From Iris pallida (taxonomy: Eukaryota > Streptophyta > Magnoliopsida > Asparagales > Iridaceae), in the NCBI GenBank assembly GCA_029216955.1, contig JANAVB010005597.1:49717551-49781550 (forward strand): 64,000 bases of DNA. The letters are read 5' to 3'. Shown here one piece after another: positions 11,432 through 22,341 of the stretch. The notes below the pieces were generated by a model that worked only from the letters and a program-made list of their open reading frames with translations, was not told the origin of the DNA and searched no databases. The first letter of the stretch is position 1. The number at the start of each line of letters is the position of its first letter. Made by a program: the position numbers and the translations under genes.

Positions 11432-11438
11432 TATAAAA
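11432..11438 (+). promoter_or_regulatory. TATA box of Tat-A 5' LTR
   Basis: TATAAAA within CTCTATAAAAGAGAG, about 210 bp before the LTR end. The same box is at 41011-41017 and 44509-44515 in the other LTRs. RNA would start about 30 bp downstream (inferred). Confidence 0.7.
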
Positions 11439-11646
11439 GAGAGTTTCTTCATCCTCATCAGAGACTACAGTCAATTTCAGAGAGAACAGAGAGATTGCCC
11501 AGTTGCTGTCCAAGTTCTTCAAAGTTCGAGTCTTCTTCATCGCATCGTCCAAGGGATAAAGTAATCGTCTTTTAGATTAGATTCCTACAGTTGTAATTTT
11601 CTCAGATACAAAATAAATAAAGTGAATTTATTTATGGAAAATAAAT

Positions 11647-11664
11647 TGGCGACTCTGCTGGGGA
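11647..11664 (+). other. Primer binding site, tRNA-Arg-like (Tat-A)
   Basis: TGGCGACTCTGCTGGGGA, three bases after the LTR end. It reads as the complement of a tRNA 3' end (TGG pairs with CCA). Ogre/Tat elements are known to use tRNA-Arg with this type of site. The tRNA identity is from family knowledge, not from a search. Confidence 0.8.
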
Positions 11665-11735
11665 AAGCTGTCTCCTCCAACGAGATAGCAACAACTCAAT
11701 GCGATACTTCGTCGATCGGCTTGACGAAGAAGACG

Positions 11736-14700
11736 ATGGTTGTACAATTCGACCAATCGGCTTATGAAGAAATGCTCAAGGCGAAGGAGAACCGCACTGC
11801 TTCCTCCGCTCTTCCTGCTGCCAAGAAGAAGGGACGCTCCGTCTATGTCTCTAAGCCTTCTGCAGCAGTCCGAGACGCTTCTGTCACTTCTCATACTGAC
11901 AAGAACACGTCTTCAACTTCCATGAAGCACACTTCGGCTTCTCTGAAAACGGCAACAGTGGCTTCTCCTAGTCACGCTGACAAAGTTGGTTCTTTAACCA
12001 AGTCAGCGTGTACAAGGAAAACCATTTCTGGACATGTCAAAGTCCCTTCTCCCTCTGCTCTTACGACAGCAGTCGGCTCTTTAGCCATTGATGACTCTGA
12101 GCGTATGGCATTCAAAGGGCAGCGTACGGCAAAGGCAGCATACAAAAGCCAACATCAGGCAGCGTACGCTAAGCCAAAGCCAGCGTATGCTAATAAAAAG
12201 GCAGCGTATGACCAGAAGTCCAAACTGAAGTCAGCGTATGCTAACAGATACAGTCCTTTGACTGTTTCTCAAAATCAAGCTGGGAGTTCTCTTCCACAGA
12301 ACATACAAATGATTCCCCCTCAACTTGCACATCTTGTGCCAACCAAGGAGAAAGACTCTTTAGTCAACTCCTCTACTCCTAAGGTCTTTACCTCTGGAGT
12401 TAATTTGACTAGTACTCTTACTAGATCAAACAATGGAAAACGCCTTTTGGCTAATTCCTCCAAAGATGGATTATTACCGACTCCTAGTCGGAATAATACT
12501 CATCTTCCTTCTCCCAAAATTTCTCGGTCTGAGAAAGGCAAATTACAAGTATCCAAGACTGATATCAAAGTCAGATCTCCTACGGATCTTCGTAACAAGC
12601 TTAATCAGAATCGTCTCGGTTCCACTGAGACAAGTATATTAGACCCTGATGCAGAATATGCCAAGAACTATGTGGCTCAAATTAATCAGTCTTTATACAC
12701 TCAGGAACCAAGAAGACAGAAGAACAAAAGACAAGTTTCTACACAGAAACGATCTTCAAGTACTTCCCAATCTGTTCCTACAGATCTCCGGGAGTATTTA
12801 CAAAATAAACGAAGAATTGACACTCCGTCAGGCTATGATATTGCTCATATTTGTCATGAAAAGCATGGTTGCAACTTCCAACCTCGAGTTGTAATTCAAT
12901 GTTGTTGTTCACCAAAAAGACAATCTGTTTTCGAACGGATTCAATATGAACCAATGTTGGATGAAGATGAACCTCTTTATGCTTATGTCAATATGACCTC
13001 CAGAAATATTGGGGGTAGCATACGGTCTGATGCTATATCAGACTCTGAAGATGGTGTTTATCTCGGCACCCGATCCAGGACCGGAGCCTTGGCCAGAGCC
13101 TCTTCTTCTTCTCATCCAAGTGGTAATCCGGAGATCACAGAAGACTTCCTTAGAGAATCTAACTTTCCAGTATTGACTCCCGTAAATAGCCCCGAGAAAG
13201 ATACTGATTCACACAGTGATGATTCAGAACAGACTGTTTCATCATCTATTCCTCGAATGATTACCACTTACATGGCAGAGGACAATCATGAACCTTCGAC
13301 TAGCACCGAAGCTCATGAACAAAGGATTTCTTCCTTAGAACAACAGTTACGAGCTATGGCAGATACATTGAATGCTATGCACACTCTTATGCAAGCTCAG
13401 TATCAAACTCAGCAAGTCCAACAGACAGCTCCTCCAGTTATATTAAATACTCCTGTTGTTCCAAACCCGAAACCCTCTACTATTCCGGGGGTACAATCTA
13501 ATGTTCCTGTACAACCCACTCCAAGTCAGTCTGGAGCTGGGGGTGGTACATATGCTGCAGTCCCTCCTCCCAATTACACTCAACAAGTTACAACTCCCCA
13601 ATCTTCTGGAATTGTTTCTGAAGAGTTAAGGAATCTCCGAACTCAATTCGAGGCATTCAAACAGAAGGATGGTTTGCAAAGGTTAGGTATCAAGCAACCT
13701 TACCCGATAGAATGGAAGCAGGTATCGTATCCACCAAAATACAAACCTTCGACCATCTCTTTCTTTGATGGGACAACCTCCCCAAGTCAGTTCATTAATC
13801 ATTTTGAAGTAATGACTGATCAACTGCAACCAAGTGACGCCCTCCTTACTCGGGTGTTCGTTGGATGTCTCAAAGGAACGGCTTATGAATGGTATAGAAG
13901 TCTCCCTGATGGGTGCATTACCTCATTTGCCGGTTTCAAGCAAATGTTTCTTGAACGATTCTATGAAGGGCTTAACGACATGACCATGTCAGCCCTCATA
14001 AGAATTAAACAGAAAAATAACGAAACCACCGAGGACTTCATTGAAAGATTCAGAAGAGAAGCCCTCAAAATGCCTCTCGGAACTCCCGATGCTGTTACCA
14101 TCGACACTTGCAAGTCGAATCTCTTACCAATTATCAGCATGTGGACAGGGTCCACTCAGTTCCAAGATTGGCCTTCTTTTATTGTCAGTGCCAAAGCTGC
14201 CGAGATCAGTGCTGAGACCTTCAAGGGTCTGGGGGTACAAATGGATCCCAAGGAATCAAATCAGAGTGCTAGCAATAGTACTCGACCCAATAATCGCAAA
14301 GGGAAAGAAGCTCTTGAAGTCAATCTCCAAAGCAGTAGTCAAGAGGTAAAGACTACCCAAGCTACTCCAGCTCCAACAAATCAACAACAGAAACCTCCTC
14401 GGCCGAAGGAAGAATATTCTTTCGATGATGATGATGTTCAGGGTATCTTTGAATGCTTTCTCAAAGGTAATAAGATTCAATTGCCAGAAATTAAAAAGCC
14501 TGATGAAGCCAATAAGACAGATCATCCAAAATACTGTCCATATCATAGAATGCTGGGTCATACAATCCGGTCTTGCTATGTATTAAAAGGGAAGATTCAA
14601 GAGATGATTAAATCAGGAGCTGTGACACTAACACCCAAAGACAAGACAGTCATAGCAAATGTAATTTCAATGCAGTTCGGTGACTTCCCTCCCTTAATGG

Positions 14701-15623
14701 TGGAAAGTGGGATTGTTCCTATCCCCAAAGCAACTCTCGAAGTTGTAAACATCCTACTAGCACAGAATGACGGACTTGTTCCTGTCACAACTAAGAAGGG
14801 AGAGATCATGTGGATTCACCCGGATTTAATGACGGAGTTTGAAACGTCTTCCTCTTCTCCTCGGAAGACTCCATCATCTAAAAAGAAGCTCGGAAAGACT
14901 AAGTCATGCAATGTGACTTCTAGTTTCACACCCGATTTTTATCTAACCTCTACTTTCATCTCAGCAGGAAATTCACTCCCTACGGAGATAAAATCTGTAC
15001 CTCAATTTGAAGATAGGTACAAGCCTGCTTTTCATCTATACAGTTCACAATCTCATGAATTGATGGTGAAGATGGGTTATGATCTAGCCACTGCTCCTAG
15101 TTTGAACTCAGGCAAGGGACTCCGAGCACCATTGGCCATCACTATGAGACATAATCAATCTCGTGTTGGCCTTGGTTTCTGGAATGAAGCTCTCATCAAA
15201 CATAAAAGAACCAAAAGCAAGATAAAGAATTGCAACATGGTTTCCATAGACCCTGAACCAGAATCTGAAGTTGAAGTTCATGCTGGAACTCGGTCAGGAA
15301 AAATATATCTGAAAGATTATACTGAAATTCCTGAAGAAACTTCTGACGTCCCTCCAGTTACAGCTTCAACACCAGTCTCTACTGAAGAGCCTTTGAATGT
15401 TCCTGTTGAGACAGTTCCTTCTAAACCAACGGCAGCTGACAAAGGTAAACAACAAGTCCGCTTCGACAAACCATTGAAGAAGTTATCTCCTACAGGACTT
15501 GAAAAGCCTTATAATTTTGATATATTGGCTCAACTAGCCAATACCCCAGCTAAATTATCAATCTTCGAGCTCTTACGCCTCTCTAAAGAGACTCGAGAAA
15601 CTCTAAGTGAAGCACTACTGTAA
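11736..15623 (+). CDS. gag: Tat-A gag (open, about 1295 aa)
   Basis: The first in-frame ATG after the primer site is at 11736. An ATG at 11622 lies inside the LTR and is less likely to be used. The N-terminal 600 residues are a Lys/Ser-rich, low-complexity extension. They include an Ala-Tyr repeat coded by GCGTAT words (12110-12250) and a Cys cluster, IQCCCSPKRQSVFERI, near 12890-12945. The Retrotrans_gag capsid domain covers about 13680-14200 (CLKGTAYEWYRSLPDG, ERFYEGLNDMTMSAL). The zinc knuckle is CX2HX4HX4C (CPYHRMLGHTIRSC at about 14535). The TAA at 15621 falls where Tat-1 continues in frame into protease, so it is probably a premature stop in a gag-protease frame. Confidence 0.85.
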   Translation: MVVQFDQSAYEEMLKAKENRTASSALPAAKKKGRSVYVSKPSAAVRDASVTSHTDKNTSSTSMKHTSASLKTATVASPSHADKVGSLTKSACTRKTISGHVKVPSPSALTTAVGSLAIDDSERMAFKGQRTAKAAYKSQHQAAYAKPKPAYANKKAAYDQKSKLKSAYANRYSPLTVSQNQAGSSLPQNIQMIPPQLAHLVPTKEKDSLVNSSTPKVFTSGVNLTSTLTRSNNGKRLLANSSKDGLLPTPSRNNTHLPSPKISRSEKGKLQVSKTDIKVRSPTDLRNKLNQNRLGSTETSILDPDAEYAKNYVAQINQSLYTQEPRRQKNKRQVSTQKRSSSTSQSVPTDLREYLQNKRRIDTPSGYDIAHICHEKHGCNFQPRVVIQCCCSPKRQSVFERIQYEPMLDEDEPLYAYVNMTSRNIGGSIRSDAISDSEDGVYLGTRSRTGALARASSSSHPSGNPEITEDFLRESNFPVLTPVNSPEKDTDSHSDDSEQTVSSSIPRMITTYMAEDNHEPSTSTEAHEQRISSLEQQLRAMADTLNAMHTLMQAQYQTQQVQQTAPPVILNTPVVPNPKPSTIPGVQSNVPVQPTPSQSGAGGGTYAAVPPPNYTQQVTTPQSSGIVSEELRNLRTQFEAFKQKDGLQRLGIKQPYPIEWKQVSYPPKYKPSTISFFDGTTSPSQFINHFEVMTDQLQPSDALLTRVFVGCLKGTAYEWYRSLPDGCITSFAGFKQMFLERFYEGLNDMTMSALIRIKQKNNETTEDFIERFRREALKMPLGTPDAVTIDTCKSNLLPIISMWTGSTQFQDWPSFIVSAKAAEISAETFKGLGVQMDPKESNQSASNSTRPNNRKGKEALEVNLQSSSQEVKTTQATPAPTNQQQKPPRPKEEYSFDDDDVQGIFECFLKGNKIQLPEIKKPDEANKTDHPKYCPYHRMLGHTIRSCYVLKGKIQEMIKSGAVTLTPKDKTVIANVISMQFGDFPPLMVESGIVPIPKATLEVVNILLAQNDGLVPVTTKKGEIMWIHPDLMTEFETSSSSPRKTPSSKKKLGKTKSCNVTSSFTPDFYLTSTFISAGNSLPTEIKSVPQFEDRYKPAFHLYSSQSHELMVKMGYDLATAPSLNSGKGLRAPLAITMRHNQSRVGLGFWNEALIKHKRTKSKIKNCNMVSIDPEPESEVEVHAGTRSGKIYLKDYTEIPEETSDVPPVTASTPVSTEEPLNVPVETVPSKPTAADKGKQQVRFDKPLKKLSPTGLEKPYNFDILAQLANTPAKLSIFELLRLSKETRETLSEALL

Positions 15624-16643
15624 GCAGAAACCTGCCTAACTCTTCTCAAGAAGTTGGAAACAGAATCTGTTTCTCATTGCCATAATGTATTGGAATTTAT
15701 TCCAAACATTACCTTTACGCAGGACGATATGCTGCTATAGGATAATCGACATGACCGTCCTTTATATCATACAGGATATATTGATTCTATGAAGGTTGAT
15801 CGTCTCCTGATTGATCCAGGATCTGCTCTCAGTATTATGCCAAAAGCTATGCTAGACGCACTGAAGATACCTGTACATAGCCTTTCCAGCACTATCACTA
15901 CCATCTTGGGATTTAATCAAGGAAAAAGTGAGCCTTTGGGCAAGATTCGCCTCAAATTTCAAATAGGCGATCTTCGTACTAAAGTTACTTTTTACATCAT
16001 CGACAATCATGGTTGCTCATACAATGCTCTGTTGGGGAGACCATTCTTGCATGAACATAATGTCGTTCCTTCGACTCTTCATCAGTGTTTCAAATATGTT
16101 GATGATAATGGAGAAGTTCAAAAGGAGGTTATAGATCTCTATCCATTCAAAGGAGTTGAAGCTTACTTCAATGACGCTCGCATGTACAAAGATGAATACT
16201 CAAAAGTCTTGCAAGCTATGGATAATGATGATGAGATAGCAAAAGTTGACACTTTTGTTGTTCCTGTAAAAGGGCGTATCACTCCTCCGCAGTCTGTTAA
16301 ATCATCTGAAGAAGGCTCACTGATAATTCCTGTCAGTGGGCGTACTACTCCATCACCTGCCCAGGCTCCACAAGGCTCACTGATAATTCCTGTCAGTGGA
16401 CGTACTACTTCATCATCTGCCCAAGCTCCACAAGGTTCACTGATAATTTCTGTCAGTGGACGTACCACTCCCCCTCCATCTTCTCAGGCTAGACCAGATA
16501 CTTTAGTCATTCCAGTCAGTGGACGTACTACTTATCCACGATCTTCTTCAAGGGAGCTCACCTCTTCTGAGCCTTTTTTATCGATCTTAATTGAAACAAA
16601 ACTTCTGATCGCTCTTCCTCTCCCCCTTTTGTCATTAATTTGA
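15624..16643 (+). pseudogene. pol: Tat-A protease and repeat-bearing linker
   Basis: Same frame as gag. A TAG at 15738-15740 interrupts it, where Tat-1 has Lys. The retropepsin active site is LLIDPGSALSIMP near 15810. LGFNQGKSEPLGKIRLKF and ALLGRPFLH are conserved with Tat-1. The protease would cut the polyprotein. A tandem peptide (16260-16545) follows, and the frame ends at a TGA (16641). The RT part downstream is in another frame, so an indel lies between about 16540 and 16750. Confidence 0.82.
16260..16545 (+). repeat. 60-bp tandem repeat coding IIPVSGRTTP units
   Basis: Four to five units of GSLII(P/S)VSGRTTP plus an Ala/Pro/Gln linker, at about 16256, 16314, 16374, 16434 and 16497. It sits between protease and RT, the same place as the unrelated APLKIRLKGKPP repeat of Tat-1. 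Confidence 0.85.
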
Positions 16644-16753
16644 CTAAGTCTGATAAGGCTCAGCCTTCTATTGTAAATATAGTATCTAATATTAATGAAG
16701 CATCTCCTTTGTAGTATATTGATGTCTGTGATCATGTACAAAGTTATTTACAA

Positions 16754-17512
16754 TTGCTAGATAGCTTAGAGTCACTAACTATAGGGGTTGTTCAAACTCT
16801 TCATACAGATATATCATTGGAATCCATACAAAAATCATACTTCGTGGTCCCTGCTAAAAAGAAGGGAGAAAATCCAATCTTCTTTTATAAAGGACCCCAG
16901 AATCCTCCTAACTTGGAAGAAGATGACATAAACGACGATACTGGAAGGTTATAACTGCGTCGCTACAGTCAACAATCCAAAAATATCATTAAGAATATGG
17001 GTTACGACTTTAGAACCAGTCTCAATAATGGAAAAGGAAGAAGAATGCCTGTTCGAATTCCTCCATTAAAATACGGAAGGACAAAATGTGGTTTAGGTTA
17101 CATTACTCCTACTTCCTTTATCAACATAGTCCATGAAGATTCAAAATCCGATGAAGACGAACGATCTGAGTCTTCTGATTCCCTCTCTTGGGATTCTGAC
17201 ACGAGTATTGGCGATATCCATCGTTCTATTCTATCCATCAATATGGTCTCCGTTGATGGCCCGCAGGAAAATGATGAAGATGAGGATGATTTTGAAATAT
17301 CACCCAAATCGGAACAATGGGCTCAAAGATTAGATAATCAATGGGAATTCAGGTTCGAGCAGAGGGAACCTCCTACCGAAGATAAATTGATCCAAATTGA
17401 TGTTGGTGAAGAAGGTTCTCCTAAACCAATATTCATCAGTGAAAGTCTTTCAGAAATGGATAAGCAAGACATGATCAAGCTTATTCGTAATTATATCGAT
17501 GTCTTTGCCTAG
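16754..17512 (+). pseudogene. pol: Tat-A pol spacer between protease and RT
   Basis: Fragments that match the Tat-1 spacer: MGYDFRTSLNNGKGRR (Tat-1 MGYDLKSDKGLNYGKGRR), SWDSDTSIGDIHRSIL, and REPPTEDKLIQID leading into YIDVFA. A TAA near 16952 and a TAG at 17510-17512 interrupt it. The TAG is a TGG-to-TAG change, because Tat-1 reads VWSYEDMPGLDP at this point. Function of the spacer is not known. Confidence 0.75.
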
Positions 17513-19805
17513 AGTTACGAAGATATGCCAGGGCTAGATCCGAAGATTGCAATGCACAAACTCAATATCATGCCAAATGCTAAACCGGTCAAACAACAAC
17601 AGCGACGATTTCGTCCAGACATCATGGATGCAATTGAAGCTGAAGTCAACAAGCTTATGGCTTCTGGATTTATTCGAGAGGAACAACATCCTGAATGGGT
17701 GGCTAATATCGTTCCTGTCCTTAAAAAGACTGGCAAGATCCGGGTCTGTATAGATTTTCGTGATCTCAATGCGGCTTGTCCTAAAGACGAGTTTCCTCTT
17801 CCAATTACTGATGTCATGATTGATAACACATGTGGTTTTGAACGAATGTCATTTATGGATGGGTATTCGGGATACAACCAGATCAAAATGTTTCCAGATG
17901 ATGAAAAACACACTTCCTTCAGAACGCCGATCGGTACATACTGTTATACAGTGATGCCATTTGGTCTCAAGAATGCAGGAGCAACATATCAGCGAGCAAT
18001 GAGTACTATATTTCGCGAACATCTCCGGAAAATAGTCGAATGCTATGTTGATGATATTGCGGTCAAAAGTCGACGAAAGGAGGATCATATCCAAGATTTG
18101 AAGACTATCTTTGATTTAATGCGTCAGCATCAACTTAAAATGAACCCTACTAAGTCCTTCCTGGGCGTCTCTAGTGGTAAATTTCTCGGCTTCGTCATTA
18201 CCGCTAAAGGTATACACGTGGATCCCGAGAAGATCAAAGCCATTCAAGAGATGCGTCCTCCACGCACCTTAAAAGAGCTACGAGGATTTCAAGGAAGAAT
18301 TGCTTATATCAGGAGATTCATTTCTAACTTATCAGGACGCTGCAGACCATTCAACAAACTTCTGAAGAAAGGTGTATCTTTCGTCTGGAACGAAGAATGT
18401 CAAAAAGCATTTGACGATATTAAACAGTATCTCATGAACCCTCCAGTTTTGGTACCTCCCGTCTCGGGGATACCATTCCTTCTATATGTTCGAGCCATGG
18501 ATCATTCTCTTGGTGCATTACTTGCCCAAAAAAATAAAGATGGCCATGAACAGGCTATTTATTATCTCAGTCGCACAATGACGGGTGCTGAACCGCGTTA
18601 TTCTCCAATCGAGAAAGAATGCTTAGCATTAATGTTTGCTGTTCAGAAAATGCGACATTATATTATCGGTCAAACGATTCACGTCATTTCCAGAGTGAAT
18701 CCCATCAGGATTATGATGAAGAAACCTGGTATTCTCAACTCCAGACTAGCTAATTGGGGAATCTTATTAGCTCAATACGATATGCATTATATTCTTCAGA
18801 AGTCAGTTAAAGGACAGGCTCTTGCTAATTTTCTGGCTGCTCATGCAATTCTAGAAGATTCTAAATTATATGATGAGATTCCTGATGAAGTCTTGGATTC
18901 AAATCTGATTTCTGAAGAAGTTCCTACCTGGCGTCTATTCTTTGATGGAGCATCTAGAATAGGTCCTAACGGCGATATTGTCGCTGGAGTTGGGATTGTT
19001 CTTGTATCCCCAGAAGGACTAACTATCCAGAGGGCTTATTCTCTAGATCAATCATGTTCAAACAATGTAGCCGAATACAATGCATTACTCATTGGTCTTC
19101 AACTTACCAAACATCTAAATATTCAATATTTGGAAGTTTTTGGAGACTCCAAGCTTATTGTCAATCAGATCAGAGGAACGTATGAAGTTCGTCATCAGGA
19201 TTTGATATCTTATCATCGAGCCGCACTCTCTATAGCCTCATCTTTTGAAGGTTTCTTTATTGAACATGTTCGACGAGCCTATAATGCAGAAGCTGATGCT
19301 TTAGCTAATCTTGCTGCTGTATTAGCTATATCAATCAGACGTCAGCAAGTGATAGTGGTTTATAACCGAGAACTATTCTGTGTTGAGAATAATTTGGCTT
19401 TGGCTTTTCCCTATAAACCAGACGAAGATTCTTTCAACCTTGATGCTGGATTAAAGTTTGACAAAATATCCCCGTCTTCTTCCGATTCTACTATGGAATA
19501 TGTCTTTTCTAATGAAACAGAAGCCATAATTGAAGACTGGAGACGCCCGTTTCTAGATTTTGTTTTGTATGATATACTTCCTGATAATCCGAGTGAAGCA
19601 GCGTCTATTCGACGTCGATCTCTCAGATTCTATTATAATCATACGATAAAAATACTATATCGTCGGTCTTATGACGGTCTTCTCCTCCGATGCATTGCTG
19701 GTGAAGAAACACAACAGATAATCCGTGAAGCACATGATGGTGTTTGCGGAGCTCATCAACCAGGTCCTAAACTTCAAGAGCGTATCCGACGTATGGGTTA
19801 TTATG
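17513..19805 (+). pseudogene. pol: Tat-A pol: RT, RNase H, second RNase H, start of integrase
   Basis: The longest intact stretch of this pol. The RT spans from EDMPGLDP to about 18400 with the YVDD box at 18044-18055. The first RNase H is at about 18470-18840 (FLLYVRAMDHSLGALLAQ). The second RNase H is at about 18930-19320 (WRLFFDGASRIG, NNVAEYNALLIGL, GDSKLIVNQIRG, AEADALANLA). The integrase zinc finger begins with EAHDGVCGAHQPG near 19730. A one-base deletion at about 19804 (the Trp codon of GYYW) shifts the frame. Codon third positions are mostly A/T, opposite to Tat-1. Confidence 0.9.
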
Positions 19806-20793
19806 GCCCACGATGGTGGCTGACGCTATTCAATATGCTCGGAAATGTAAAGCCTGTCAAATTCATGCAGACTTTATCCATCAACCGTCAGAGTTCTTAC
19901 ACCCAACAGCGGCATCATGGCCCTTTGAAGCTTGGGGCATGGACGTCATTGGTCCCATCAACCCACCATCATCAAGAGGACATCGATTTATTTTAGCAAT
20001 AACCGATTACTTTTCCAAATGGGCTGAAGCAATCCCGTTATCTGAAGTTAAAACTTCTAGTGTTATCAACTTCGTCAAACATCATGTTATCTATCGATTT
20101 GGTGTTCCTCGGCGTATTATCCATGATAACGGACCGCAGTTCGTCAGTCAGAAATTTACTCGATTCTGCGACGATCATCAGATTAATAATTTAGCTTCTA
20201 CAGCATATAATCCAGCAGCTAATGGATTGGCAGAAGCTTTCAATAAAACAATCATCAAACTCTTGAAAAAGTTCGTTTCTTCCAACAAACGCAACTGGAG
20301 CGAGAAGCTTGGTGAATGTTTATGGGCCTACCGCACCACAGTTCGCAATGCGACCGGATGTACGCCTTTCTCTTTAGTATATGGGTGTGAAGCTGTTCTT
20401 CCCCTTGAGATCCAGATTCCTTCTCTGAGAATTGCAATCTCCAATGAATTGACAACAGAAAACAATGATTGTCTTCGACTTCAAGAGTTGGAAGCTCTAG
20501 ATGAAAAACGATTGTATGCTCAACAAAATATCGAGCTGTATCAGGCCCGAATCTCAAAAGCTTTTAACCGGAAAGTCAAAGTCAGAGCATATCAGAAGGG
20601 AGAACTGGTCCTTACTGTCAGACGTCCTATGACCATGTCACATATGAGCAAAGGCAAATTTGATGCAAAATGGGAAGGCCCATTCGTAGTAAACAAAGTC
20701 TTCTCTAACGGAGCATACCAACTTGCCTCTATGGATGGGAAAGTCATGATGATGCCTATCAATGGCAAATTCTTAAAGAAATATTATGTATAA
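19806..20793 (+). pseudogene. pol: Tat-A integrase core and C-terminus
   Basis: Continues the zinc finger (ARKCKACQ) and carries the DDE core: GMDVIGPI (19937), HDNGPQF (20125) and GLAEAFNK (20225). Aromatic and basic residues such as LWAYRTT and VKVRAYQKGELVL precede the KFLKKYYV end and the TAA at 20793. No chromodomain is present. The core itself looks intact. Only the upstream one-base deletion separates it from the RT frame. Confidence 0.88.
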
Positions 20794-20852
20794 TATTTTC
20801 ATCATTCCCATTTCCCAGCAAGTATAAAATTCTTCTCTACAAAAGTTATTTC

Positions 20853-21236
20853 GATATCGTTATCCCCAGAGGAAACTGATATTCCACCATGTATCATCTT
20901 CCCAGAGAATTTGATATCTTGTTTTATTAGATCCCCAGTGGTTTTAATAAAGATCTTGTATAGAAAATCATGTCCATATTACCTCTGAATTTTCTATCTC
21001 AGTATGTATCATATTTTCTATTTTAGGAAAATGATATCTCGTCTTTTGATTTCCGAGTCCAAAGATCATGGAAAATATAATTCAAAGATATCTTTATATC
21101 TGAATTCTGTTTTCTCTAATCAGTATTAAACTAAAAAAAAAATCTTTGGTTTAATATCATGATAGAGTTGCAAAGTTTATTTGTATATTCTATTCTATTG
21201 AAATATGTCATGTATTATTTACCTCTGAACATGTTT
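20853..21236 (+). repeat. Stem-loop array between pol and antisense gene (Tat-A)
   Basis: Two units have the same 20-nt loop as Tat-1. Loop CATGTCCATATTACCTCTGA at 20969-20988 lies between ATAGAAAAT and ATTTTCTAT (9 bp, perfect). Loop CATGTATTATTTACCTCTGA at 21209-21228 lies between AAATATGT and ACATGTTT (8 bp with one wobble). Others have different loops: ATATC/GATAT (20854/20878), TATCA/TGATA (20892/20912), TTTATTA/TAATAAA (20923/20945), AATTCA/TGAATT (21079/21101) and ATTAAAC/GTTTAAT (21125/21149). Three of these loops contain CCCAG. The array fills the 569-bp gap between the integrase stop and the antisense-gene stop. I see no gene in 20794-21362. Confidence 0.8.
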
Positions 21237-21362
21237 TCTACAAAAGTGTCATCCACAGAATTGAAATCAAGCCAAGATGTTCATTTCTTTAATCAGAATC
21301 AAAACATTGCTTACAATTGGATTTCAAAAAAAAATTTTCAGTACATGAAAAATGTAAAAGAA

Positions 21363-22258
21363 CTATTTAGGAGGTGTAATGATCTCCTGAATACGAATGA
21401 TTACATTATTCATCTTCTCATCATGAGCTTTCTTGATTCGCTCTAATGTTTCAATTCCAATCCTCCGTTGGTCATATTCCACAATAATAGAACTACGGCG
21501 ATTGGTTTCTTCAATCTGATTGATTTGTATTAATTCTCGCTCTTGCTGTAAAATTTGACAGCGTTCAGCTTCAGATTGGCGATCAGCAGCAATCTTTGAT
21601 TGTTCTTTCTCCACAGAGGCAATTTGCTCCTGAATACGAGCTAGCTCTTTCCTCAATTTTCTAAGCTCCTTAGCTCTTGACGCTTCATCCTTCTCTAAGC
21701 GCTCCATATTCTGACGAGTACTTATTATTTCTTCGTCTTTTGCCATTAACTCTTTAGAAGATTGAGCAAGGAATTCTGTCAGAGCAATATGTTGAGCTTG
21801 AGCTTCATTCTCCTATTGAGAAATTTTAGCTGCAGTCAGAGATTCAATATCCTCCTTTTTAGTCTCCCATTATTTTTGGATGTTGGCTTCTAAATCATTC
21901 AGGAGATGTTCAAAGAAGACACATTGAGCCTCATAACCAGATTGTCTCAAGGCTGAACGTAGGAAACTAGTCGCTTCTCGAAGACTCGAAAAGGGCATAG
22001 TCTCATCTTTCATGAGTCGCCTCGAATATGTATCCAGATATGTATAAATAATATCTGAATACATCCCCATGACTTTTGCTATCCCTGTGTCAAAACTGGG
22101 AGTCGCTGCAATAATAGGGGAAGGAGCAGGAGGAGCTTCTATTCTTGGAGCTGAAGTTAGTGCCTTTGGAGAACTCGGCAGATGGGAACTCCCCTCACCC
22201 ACTTCAGTTTGAACAACTGGGGCTTGAGTAGAACTCATAGCCGGTGCAGTTCCTACAG
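21363..22258 (-). pseudogene. Tat-A antisense gene, exon 3 (linker and coiled coil)
   Basis: Minus-strand frame from the acceptor CAACAG (22259-22260) to a TAG at 21363-21365. The N-terminal part is Pro/Ser/Ala-rich. The second half is a long Lys/Glu/Arg-rich coiled coil (ARIQEQIASVEKEQSKIAAD, ERIKKAHDEK). In-frame stops occur near 21870 and 21815. Intron 2 (22259-22341, 83 bp) has donor CCAG|GTAATA and is phase 1. The exon matches the position and character of exon 3 in Tat-1, with little residue identity. Confidence 0.7.
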
Positions 22259-22341
22259 CTGTTGAAATAAAAGAAGCATGATCAAAACCAAAAGACAAAT
22301 AAAGCAGAGGCAAGACAAAACTTTGATGAATAAAATATTAC

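Larger units (their letters stand above)
10356..11643 (+). repeat. Tat-A 5' LTR (1288 bp)
   Basis: Starts TGTAGGG and ends GGAAAATA three bases before the primer site. The right-hand LTR of the complex ends GGAAAACA, so the canonical TG...CA end has one C-to-T change here. By eye it differs from the middle LTR (39935-41222, same length) at about 14 sites. It holds a cluster of CATACGCTC words, a tandem hairpin repeat, a TATA box at 11432 and an A/T-rich U5. Confidence 0.92.

Noticed and set aside
11622..11735. Gag start at the ATG inside the LTR (11622)
   Set aside because: It lies before the primer site within the LTR end. The ATG at 11736 after the primer site is in the same frame and more plausible.
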